From assembly GCF_005952805.1 (NCBI RefSeq), contig NZ_CP040709.1, forward strand, positions 1,364,001 through 1,428,000: a DNA stretch of 64,000 bases. The letters run 5' to 3'. Below the pieces are notes generated by a model. That model saw only the letters and a list, made by a program, of their open reading frames with translations, had not been told where the DNA came from and searched no databases. Of this stretch, positions 54,568-61,695 are shown piece by piece (within the stretch, counting starts at the first letter, position 1; the number at the start of each line of letters is the position of its first letter). Position numbers and translations under genes: made by a program. This DNA comes from Inhella inkyongensis. GTDB taxonomy: Bacteria > Pseudomonadota > Gammaproteobacteria > Burkholderiales > Burkholderiaceae_C.

Positions 54568-56838
54568 TCAAATGGCCAGGGCCGCCTCATCCGAGGGGCT
54601 GGTGTGCTCCAGCTTGGCCCAGAGGGCCAGGCCGCCACTCAAGCTCCAGGCTTGCTCATGGCCCAGGCGGCGCAGGGCCCGGGCTGCTTGCAGGCTGCGA
54701 TTGCCACTGCGGCAAACGAAGAGCAGGGGGCGCGGCGGCTGCTCGGGCAACCAGTCAGGCAGGTGATTGATCAGGGTGGAGAGGGGCGCGTTCAGCGCCG
54801 GGCAGGCCGGCTCCAGCACCTGGGGCGCACTCAAACGTTGCTCATAAGGCTCGCGCACATCGATCCAATGCGCGTTGGGGTGCTGGCGCAGCCAGGCCCT
54901 TAGTTCGCTGGGGTCCAACTCCAGCGGGCCGCTCTCAATTTGGGTGGGCTGCGGCGCACCGCAGGCCAAGGTCTGATAGACCGTCGGTGCCAGATTGCGT
55001 TCCAGCACAGCCTTGCTGGCGGCGAATCCGTTGGCATCGAGTTGGCCGTTCAGCACCTTGCTGAGTAGCGGCTGCTGGGCCGATTCGGTGCGCAGATTGG
55101 TGGCCAGGCGGCGGTCATAGTCATGCGCCGGCAAAAGCAGCAGGTCAGGCCCAAGGGTCTGGGCCAGAAGTTGCAAGGAACCGGCGTAGGCCAGGGGGGC
55201 GCTGCGCTCAAAGTCGCTGCGCCCCAGCGCGCCGGGCAAGACGGTGTCGCCGACAAAGGCCAGGCGCAGGCTGCCGGTGTCGCGCAGCAGGTAAGCGGTG
55301 GAGTCTTGCGTGTGGCCGGGCAGCGGCAGGCGTTGCAGCGTCCGTGCGCCCAGAGGGATGATCGTCTGCCCTTCGGGCCAGCCCAGCGAGTTAATGGGCA
55401 GCGCGTCAACGGCCAGCGGGTTCATCAAGGCCTCGCGCAGTGTGCCCGCCACGCTTTCATGATCGGCGTGGCTGTGGGTGTCCAGCACCGCACGCACTTG
55501 GGCTTGCTGACAGCTCAGCCATTGAAGCAGGTGATCAAACAGCTCGGGCAGCGGATCGATCACGACGCATTGCCGGCTGGCGGCATCGACCACCACATAG
55601 CAACAGGCGCCATCGACCTCGAAGCGGGTCACGCCGTCGGTCAAGGGCAGGGGATCGGTGTGGCTGCCCAGGCAGCATGCCCGCAGGGCCTCGCCGCAAC
55701 TGCGGATGCGTGCGCAGGCGTCGTCAATGAAGAGCTGGTTGACGGCCGGCCCGAAGGAGAGCCGTACGGCGGAGTCAGCCTGCCAGGCTGGCAGCCCCAT
55801 GGCCTGCAACACATGGCTGGGCTGGGCCTTGCTGGCATTGCAGGCCGAGCCCCCGCTGACACGCACCTCGGCGGCGTCGAACAGGTCGAGCAGCAACTTC
55901 GAGCTCAGCCCGGGCACCGAGAAATTGAGCGTGGTGGGCAGGCAGATGGCCGGCGGTGCGTTAAAGCACAGACCGGTGAAGGCGGCTTGCAGGGCTGCGC
56001 TCAACTGCTCGCGGTAAGCCTGAAGAACGGGCAGGGGTTTGAAGCGCTGGCCTTCTTCCAGCGTGGCCAGCACGGCACCCAGGGCGGCAATGCCCGACAT
56101 GTTTTCGGTCCCCGAGCGTCGCGCACCCTCTTGGCCGCCGCCGGCCAGCAGAGGGGTGAAGGGTGCTCCCTCGCGCACATACAGCAGGCCAATGCCCTTG
56201 GGGGCGTACAACTTGTGCCCGGAAAAGGCTGCGTAATCGATGCGCAGCGCGCCCAGTTGGAGTGGCAGCTTACCCAGGGCCTGTACGCCGTCGACCAGCC
56301 ACAGCGCCGGGCTGTCGGTCAGGGCGGTGGCGATGCCGCTCAGGTCGCTGATGACGCCGCTCTCGTTGTTGGCGGCCATGGTGCAGACCAAGCCGGCGCG
56401 CGGCGCCCGTTGCTTTAGCCATTCAAGATCATGGCGTCCATCGCTGTGGACGGGAATGGCCTGGATCTCGAAGTCCAGCCCCAGCAACTCATTCCAGTGG
56501 CGCAGGGACTCCGGCACCACCTTGTGTTCGGTGGCGCCGTAGAGCAGCAACCAAGGCTGGCCGTCCGGGCTCGGGCGACGGCGCAGCGCGTGCAGGGCTG
56601 AGAGAACAGCGGTCTGGATGCCCTCGGTTGCGCCGCTGACGAACAGCAACTGGCCCGTGGGTGCGCCCAGCACCCGGCGAGCCAGCGCACGCACGCCGTC
56701 CACCAAGGCGCGGGCCTTCAGGCCGCTGCTATGGATGCTGCTGGGGTTGCCGTAGTCGTCGGCCATGGCCGCCAGCGCGGCGGCGCGGGCGCGCGCCAGC
56801 ACCGGCGTGGTGGCATTGGCATCGAGATAGATTTCCAT
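54568..56838 (-). CDS. Cysteine desulfurase / persulfide dioxygenase-like / rhodanese three-domain fusion
   Basis: A 756-residue protein with three sulfur-handling domains, each with its catalytic residues. Residues 1 to about 390 are a NifS/IscS-type cysteine desulfurase: LDANATTPV start, PLP-site His in GATEHKVV, PLP Lys209 in SGHKLYAPKG, and catalytic Cys333 in GGSACNAS. Residues about 400-640 are a metallo-beta-lactamase fold of the ETHE1 type: HSHADH (455-460), PGHTQDS, FVGDT and LPAHDYD. Residues about 650-756 are a rhodanese with Cys709 in CRSGNRS. It could take sulfur from cysteine as persulfide, oxidise it or pass it on. The pilin gene lies 54 bp downstream-upstream in the same direction. 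The domain calls are firm; the combined reaction is inferred. Confidence 0.9.
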   Translation of the reverse strand: MEIYLDANATTPVLARARAAALAAMADDYGNPSSIHSSGLKARALVDGVRALARRVLGAPTGQLLFVSGATEGIQTAVLSALHALRRRPSPDGQPWLLLYGATEHKVVPESLRHWNELLGLDFEIQAIPVHSDGRHDLEWLKQRAPRAGLVCTMAANNESGVISDLSGIATALTDSPALWLVDGVQALGKLPLQLGALRIDYAAFSGHKLYAPKGIGLLYVREGAPFTPLLAGGGQEGARRSGTENMSGIAALGAVLATLEEGQRFKPLPVLQAYREQLSAALQAAFTGLCFNAPPAICLPTTLNFSVPGLSSKLLLDLFDAAEVRVSGGSACNASKAQPSHVLQAMGLPAWQADSAVRLSFGPAVNQLFIDDACARIRSCGEALRACCLGSHTDPLPLTDGVTRFEVDGACCYVVVDAASRQCVVIDPLPELFDHLLQWLSCQQAQVRAVLDTHSHADHESVAGTLREALMNPLAVDALPINSLGWPEGQTIIPLGARTLQRLPLPGHTQDSTAYLLRDTGSLRLAFVGDTVLPGALGRSDFERSAPLAYAGSLQLLAQTLGPDLLLLPAHDYDRRLATNLRTESAQQPLLSKVLNGQLDANGFAASKAVLERNLAPTVYQTLACGAPQPTQIESGPLELDPSELRAWLRQHPNAHWIDVREPYEQRLSAPQVLEPACPALNAPLSTLINHLPDWLPEQPPRPLLFVCRSGNRSLQAARALRRLGHEQAWSLSGGLALWAKLEHTSPSDEAALAI

Positions 56839-56891
56839 GGGGACGGGCCTGTGGTGCGCCTGTCCCGCAGGGACCGGGGCGAGCGGGTGCT

Positions 56892-57350
56892 TTACTGGCA
56901 GTTGGCCAGGGTTAGGGCGGTGGTGCTGATGGTGGGGGCGGCACCAGCCGCTGCCTCGGTATAGGTGATCAGGCAGGCGGCCTTGCTGATGTCACTGATG
57001 GGAATGGCGCCCGCTGCCACCGTGCCCGCATTGAAGTCGTTGCTCGACAGGCCTGCCAGCGTGGCGATCACAGAAGCCGCTGGATAGCCGTTGACGATCT
57101 GGGTGGCCACTGTGAGTGAGCCGCCTTCATAGGCCAGAGTGCCCGCCGTGGGCGAGCCATTGGCCAGCCACTTGGCATGGATGGTGGCCGCCGCCGAGTT
57201 GATGGCGCCGGCCGCGCCATTCATCTTGCCGATGCGCGCCTCGCCGCTGAGGTGCACGAACTTGGGCAGGGCAATGGCCGCCAGGATGCCCAAGACCACG
57301 ATGACCACAATGAGTTCAATGATGGTGAAACCGCGCTGACGTGAAGGCAT
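56892..57350 (-). CDS. Type IV pilin-like protein
   Basis: A 152-residue prepilin. The leader MPSRQRG is followed by FTIIELIVVIVVLGILAAIALP, the class III cleavage site and hydrophobic helix with Glu5. The globular part has two cysteines (KAACLITYTE and ALTLANCQ) near the end, forming the usual D-region disulfide. It resembles MshA/PilE-type major pilins. No assembly genes adjoin it. Confidence 0.92.
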   Translation of the reverse strand: MPSRQRGFTIIELIVVIVVLGILAAIALPKFVHLSGEARIGKMNGAAGAINSAAATIHAKWLANGSPTAGTLAYEGGSLTVATQIVNGYPAASVIATLAGLSSNDFNAGTVAAGAIPISDISKAACLITYTEAAAGAAPTISTTALTLANCQ

Positions 57351-57577
57351 GCAAAGGGCTCCAGAGCTGAGGTTGGGGGCGAACAGGGCCGCCGACTGGC
57401 TGGGGCCGAAGCATAGGCAAGGCCCGTCAGTTTGGGCATCGGGTGAAGCGCGGGGGCAGGGTATTCATCCCCAGCGCCTGTGGATAAGTCCGTGGATGGG
57501 CGCCGGGCCGATCTCGCAAGTGCTTGATGGGCCTGGCACTTCTCTCCATTGCCTGCAAATGAGGCAGGCAGTGGTTC

Positions 57578-59179
57578 TTACTTCTTGATGCTGGTGAAGC
57601 GGGCCTCGGGCTTGTCGTCGGCTCGGTGCAGGCTGGTCACCGCGGGTTTCATGGCCCAGGGGCGCACCTGGTGGTGCAGGGGGATGAAGTAGGTCTCGTC
57701 CTTGATGCGCTGCTGCACCGCATTGATCAAGGCGTTGCGCTTGACGGGCTCCATCTCGATCTTGATGTCGGTGATCAGGGTGTCCAGCCGGCCATCGCTG
57801 AGCTTCCAGTAGTTGTTGTTGCCATCGGCGCCGCCCGTGCGGGTGTGGGCCAGGGCCTGCAGGGTGTAGAGGGCATCAAAGGTGTTCACGCCCCAGCCGT
57901 ACAGGAAGAGGGGGAATTCGAAGTTCTGCAGCTTGGGGCTGTAGCTGGCGAAGCTCTCGGTGGCCAGCTTGGCCTTGACCCCGATGCGCGCCCACATGCT
58001 GACGATGGCCTGGCAGACCTCTTCGTCGTTGACATAGCGGTTGTTGGGGCAGTTCAGCGGCACTTCGAAACCATTGGCATAGCCGGCCTCGGCCAGCAGC
58101 TTCTTGGCGCGTTCGGGGTCGGCCTTGGGCGCGGCGTCCAGCTGCGGGTTGTGGCCGTTGACACCCGGCGCCAGCATGGTCATGGCTGGCAGGGAGAGCC
58201 CGCGCATGATGGCGCGCTGGATGCCCTGACGGTCGATGGCGATCGACAGGGCTTCGCGCACGCGCTTGTCCTTGAAGGGATTGGCGCCCTTGATGTTGCT
58301 GCCCTTGATCTCGTCGGAGCCCTGGTCCATCACCAGGAAGATCGTCCGGACTTCATTGCCCTCGATCAGCTTGTGTTTGGGGTCGGCCTTCAGCTTGGCG
58401 AAGTCCTGGGTCGGCAGGTCGGTCAACAAGTCGATCTCGCCCGAGAGAAAGGCTGCCACGCGGGTCTGGTCGCTCTTGATCGGGCTGTAGATCACTTCGC
58501 TGACATTGCTGGCGTTCTTGGCATCCCACCAATCCTTGTTCTGGACCAGGGTGATGCGCTGCTCGGGCTGCCAGCCGGTGATCTTGTAGGGCCCCGTGCC
58601 CATGGCATTGCGGGTGGCGTAGTTCTCTTCCTTGGCCTTGAAGTTGGGCGGCTGCGTCGCCTTGTTCTTTTCGGCCCAGGCCTTGCTGACGATGCGAAAG
58701 CCCACGATGGTGCGGGTCAGGATGGGGTCAGGCCGCTCCAGGATCAGGTCCACGGTGTGCGCGTCAATCTTCTTGATCTCCTTCACACCGGCCACAAAGG
58801 CGTGCATGTTGGAGGTGGGGGCCTTGACGCGCTGGAAGCTGAACACCACATCGTCGGCGGTGAAGGGGCTGCCGTCATGGAACTTCACGCCCTTGCGCAG
58901 GCTGAAGCGGATCTGCGTGGGGGTGATGGCCTTCCACTCCGAGGCCAGCGCGCCTTCGACCTGGTAGTCCTTGGAGAAGCGCGTCAGGCCCTCGTAGCTG
59001 TGCTGCAGGATGGCGCTGGTGGTGTTGTGGTTTTGGCTGTGTGGGTCCAGGGTCAACACATCGTTCTGGGCCGCCCAGCGCAGGGTGGAGGCGGGGCTGG
59101 CAGCGCTGAGGCACAGCGCGGCGGCGGCCAGCAGCGTGGCGATGGGGGTGCGGGCAAGGGCAGGGGCAACGAGCGACAT
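57578..59179 (-). CDS. Peptide ABC transporter substrate-binding protein (SBP family 5)
   Basis: A 533-residue periplasmic binding protein of the DppA/OppA family. It has a signal peptide (ARTPIATLLAAAALCLSAASPAS), then TLRWAAQNDVLTLDPHSQNHN, FSLRKGVKFHDGSPFTADDVVFSF and AMGTGPYKITGW, typical of the group. The ATG is preceded by GGAGGA. No permease genes are next to it. The ligand is probably a peptide or similar solute. Confidence 0.92.
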   Translation of the reverse strand: MSLVAPALARTPIATLLAAAALCLSAASPASTLRWAAQNDVLTLDPHSQNHNTTSAILQHSYEGLTRFSKDYQVEGALASEWKAITPTQIRFSLRKGVKFHDGSPFTADDVVFSFQRVKAPTSNMHAFVAGVKEIKKIDAHTVDLILERPDPILTRTIVGFRIVSKAWAEKNKATQPPNFKAKEENYATRNAMGTGPYKITGWQPEQRITLVQNKDWWDAKNASNVSEVIYSPIKSDQTRVAAFLSGEIDLLTDLPTQDFAKLKADPKHKLIEGNEVRTIFLVMDQGSDEIKGSNIKGANPFKDKRVREALSIAIDRQGIQRAIMRGLSLPAMTMLAPGVNGHNPQLDAAPKADPERAKKLLAEAGYANGFEVPLNCPNNRYVNDEEVCQAIVSMWARIGVKAKLATESFASYSPKLQNFEFPLFLYGWGVNTFDALYTLQALAHTRTGGADGNNNYWKLSDGRLDTLITDIKIEMEPVKRNALINAVQQRIKDETYFIPLHHQVRPWAMKPAVTSLHRADDKPEARFTSIKK

Positions 59180-59210
59180 GCGATTCCTCCGAATGAGGCG
59201 CGCATGGTAG

Positions 59211-59564
59211 TCAGGCTTCGGGTGCTTTTGCAGGCTGGGCTTCGATGTCGGCATCGCAGCCGATACCGGCGGCGATCCAACGCCGTGCCAGCGGCCTGAG
59301 CAAGGCATCGACTGCGTGAGGGGCTTTGGCCTTCAGGCCGAGTAGATGCGCGGCGGGTGCGCGCAGCAGTCCGCAGCGGTAGCGCGCTGCTTCAGCTTGC
59401 CACTCTAAGGCCCGGCAGGCGCCTTGGCGGCTGCGGCTGGCCAGCATGCCCAGGGGGCAGGGCTCGGCCAGGCAACACAGGCCGCAGCCATTGCAGGGGG
59501 CGCCCAGCGCCGGCTTGGCGGGGGCGCTGGGATGGATGGCGACGAGACGGCGCGATGAGTTCAC
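59211..59564 (-). CDS. Small cysteine-cluster protein (YkgJ-like)
   Basis: A 117-residue protein starting at a GTG (NSSRRLVAIHPSAP...). The Cys pattern CNGCGLCCLAEPC, with later Cys residues in GACRALEW and RYRCGLL, resembles the YkgJ group, thought to bind zinc or an iron-sulfur cluster. It lies 31 bp upstream of the peptide-binding protein gene and 13 bp downstream of the HDOD gene, so all three may be co-transcribed. Function unknown. Confidence 0.75.
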   Translation of the reverse strand: MNSSRRLVAIHPSAPAKPALGAPCNGCGLCCLAEPCPLGMLASRSRQGACRALEWQAEAARYRCGLLRAPAAHLLGLKAKAPHAVDALLRPLARRWIAAGIGCDADIEAQPAKAPEA

Positions 59565-59577
59565 GCCGCCATTGTGA

Positions 59578-60444
59578 TCAGCCTTCCTGGTTGAAGAGTT
59601 CGTGAATCTCTTCGGTCCAATGTTCGAGCTGTGCCTCGTCCAGGTCCAGGCAGTGGCAGGAACGCGGACCGGCCTTGGCCCACTCCAGGGTGTGGTTCTG
59701 GCCGGCGAAACGCTGAATGATGTGATCGACCACGGCGGAGAGCGCCACCAGGTCGCGCACCACCGTTGGCGTGCGGGGGTCATCCAATGTTGCGTAGTCA
59801 TGGTGCAGACGCACCGCCAGTAGCACGGTCTGCGAGACCCCCCAGTCGCGCGCCATGGCTGCGCCCAGCAGGCAGTGGTCGGTGCCGTGACGCTCGCGCT
59901 CGACCTGGGTGAAGGGATCCATCGAGTCGTTGGCAATCCTCAGGGTGTTGGCGTAGCTTGGGATCAGCGGCTGTTGCATCAGCAGCGCGATGCCCACATC
60001 CATGAAGAGGCCGAAGCTGTGTGCGATGTCAGCCGGCCCCAGGCGCTCGCGGCGCGCGAGGTAAGCCATGGCCCGAGCGCGCTTGGAGGAAACATCCCAG
60101 AACCGCTCCATGGCCATGCCGTCCCCACGCAAAGCCTTTTTGAGTGTGATTTCGGTCAGCACCGCCTCTACCTGGCGCAGGCCCAACAGTGTGAAGGCCT
60201 GGCTGACGGTTTCGGCGCGGCGGCTCAGTCCCATCAGCGGTGAGTTGGCGATCTTGAGCAGGGCGGCTGAGATGGCCACATCGCAGCTCACCGTTTGCGC
60301 CAGGCGCTGAATGAGCGGCGCTTCGCTTTGCAGTTCCTCCTGCACCTTGGCCAGGATGCTGGGCCGCGCCGGGATCTGAACCGTGCGGATCAGCGGGGTG
60401 AGCAGGGCCAGATCGATCTCGTGTTGCAGTTCAACGGCGTCCAT
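59578..60444 (-). CDS. HDOD-domain protein
   Basis: A 288-residue protein carrying an HDOD domain, a metal-less relative of HD phosphohydrolases. Segments are SCDVAISAALLKIANSPLMG, QAFTLLGLRQVEAVLTEITLK and AHSFGLFMDVGIALLM. HDOD proteins act in signalling and cell-cycle or motility control, but the partner cannot be named. Starts MDAVELQHEIDLALL. Confidence 0.9.
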   Translation of the reverse strand: MDAVELQHEIDLALLTPLIRTVQIPARPSILAKVQEELQSEAPLIQRLAQTVSCDVAISAALLKIANSPLMGLSRRAETVSQAFTLLGLRQVEAVLTEITLKKALRGDGMAMERFWDVSSKRARAMAYLARRERLGPADIAHSFGLFMDVGIALLMQQPLIPSYANTLRIANDSMDPFTQVERERHGTDHCLLGAAMARDWGVSQTVLLAVRLHHDYATLDDPRTPTVVRDLVALSAVVDHIIQRFAGQNHTLEWAKAGPRSCHCLDLDEAQLEHWTEEIHELFNQEG

Positions 60445-60509
60445 CGCTGCGTCTCCAAGGTCGTGGATGGACGAGCTTGTACCGCGAACGCCGAACGGCC
60501 GTCGTACTC

Positions 60510-60551
60510 AAAAAGAAGGAGGCCCCGGCAGGCGGCTTGCCTGCCGGGGCC
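60510..60551 (-). terminator. Terminator downstream of the 2OG-oxygenase gene
   Basis: GGCCCCGGCAGG / CCTGCCGGGGCC hairpin at 60521-60551, followed on the minus strand by TCCTTCTTTTTGA. Confidence 0.85.
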
Positions 60552-60572
60552 TGGAGGGCGGCAGCCCGGGCG

Positions 60573-61415
60573 TCAGGACTTCACGCCCAGTTCGCGCAGT
60601 CGCTCTTCCAGATAGGCACCGGCCGTGTAGCGGTCGCTCAGCACCACGTCGTTGCGGGGGTGCAGGAACAAGGGCAGCGACACCCGGCTGCGCTTCGCCC
60701 CCTCGCCGACGGGGTTGAGCACCTGGTGCAAGGTGCTGGGGTAGTAGCCCTGGCTGGCTTCTTGCAGCATGTCGCCGATGTTGATGGCGAGCGTGCCGAA
60801 GTCGCAGGGCACGTCGCGCCATTGGTTGTCGGTGCCCTTGATCTGCAGACCCGGTTCATTGGCGGCCGGCAGGATGGTGAGCAGATTGATGTCGCCGTGG
60901 GCAGCAGCGCGCACGGCGCCTGCGGGTTCATTGCCCGTGAGCGGCGGGTAGCGCAGCACGCGCAGCAGGGTGCCTGTGCTGTCCTTGATCATGTTGGAGA
61001 GCGGCTCGCGGTAGTTCTTGGCGATTTCCGGCGGCGTGTAGCGCTCCACCCAGCCCAGCAGCTCCTGCGCCAGGGCGTTGGCGCGCTGGTAGTAGTCCAT
61101 GGCGTCGGCCTTGAGTTGCTCCGGAATGCGACCCCAGGGGTAGATGTGGAAGTACTCCTTGATGTCCTTCTGCGTGAAGCCCTTGGCGGTCTCGCTGATG
61201 GCGGTGCTGAAGTAGCCATCCTGCTTCTCCTTGCTGAAGGCGAAGTCGTGTTTCTGTTCGGAGTTGAAGAAGTCCAGCCAAGTAGCGTAGATGCGCTCGA
61301 CCAGATCCTGGGGGATGGGGTGGTTCTTCAGAACGCCAAAGCCAGTCTCATGCAGGCTGCGCGTGAAACGCTCGGCCGCATCGGGGGCGCGGTAGTCGAC
61401 GACTTGAACTTCCAT
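60573..61415 (-). CDS. 2-oxoglutarate/Fe(II) dioxygenase, isopenicillin N synthase family
   Basis: A 280-residue cytosolic oxygenase. The N-terminal DIOX_N region is seen as HETGFGVLKNHPIP. The double-stranded beta-helix domain has the iron ligands His and Asp in AAHGDINLLTIL, a distal His in STLHQVLNP, and the 2OG-binding Arg in RSRVSLPLFLHP. The substrate is unknown; close relatives are annotated only by family. I use the ATG preceded by GGAG; a GTG one codon upstream is equally in frame. A palindromic operator-like site lies 30 bp upstream. Confidence 0.9.
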   Translation of the reverse strand: MEVQVVDYRAPDAAERFTRSLHETGFGVLKNHPIPQDLVERIYATWLDFFNSEQKHDFAFSKEKQDGYFSTAISETAKGFTQKDIKEYFHIYPWGRIPEQLKADAMDYYQRANALAQELLGWVERYTPPEIAKNYREPLSNMIKDSTGTLLRVLRYPPLTGNEPAGAVRAAAHGDINLLTILPAANEPGLQIKGTDNQWRDVPCDFGTLAINIGDMLQEASQGYYPSTLHQVLNPVGEGAKRSRVSLPLFLHPRNDVVLSDRYTAGAYLEERLRELGVKS

Positions 61416-61442
61416 CACGGGTCTCCTGCAGAGGGTTGTAAG

Positions 61443-61460
61443 TTTGACCAGTTGGTCGAA
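61443..61460. promoter_or_regulatory. Palindromic operator-like site, TetR type
   Basis: TTTGACCAGTTGGTCGAA: a palindrome with half-sites GACCA/TGGTC and a 2-bp centre, flanked by TT/AA. This spacing resembles operators of TetR-family repressors. It lies 28 bp upstream of the 2OG-oxygenase ATG. No repressor gene is adjacent. Confidence 0.5.
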
Positions 61461-61695
61461 TTTCGCAGTCTAAAGCAAAGGCCGGGTGACCCTTAGGGGG
61501 GCAAAGGCGGGTGCTACAGTCGGCGCCCCGGTCAGTGTGTTCGCATTCGGACCGGTCTGAATTTCTAGAGTTTGCCCTTTCTGTAGCCCTTCCCGTCCCC
61601 CTTACGGGTCGCAATCCGCTAACCGGTCTGGCCGTGTCGCGGAAGGTTCAATAACCAGCCAATTGCTTTGGAAACCGAAGCGTGAGGTCAGCGAA

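Noticed and set aside
57540..57577. Hairpin GCCTGC/GCAGGC downstream of the peptide-binding protein gene
   Set aside because: Short stem and no T-run on the minus strand, so too weak to call a terminator.
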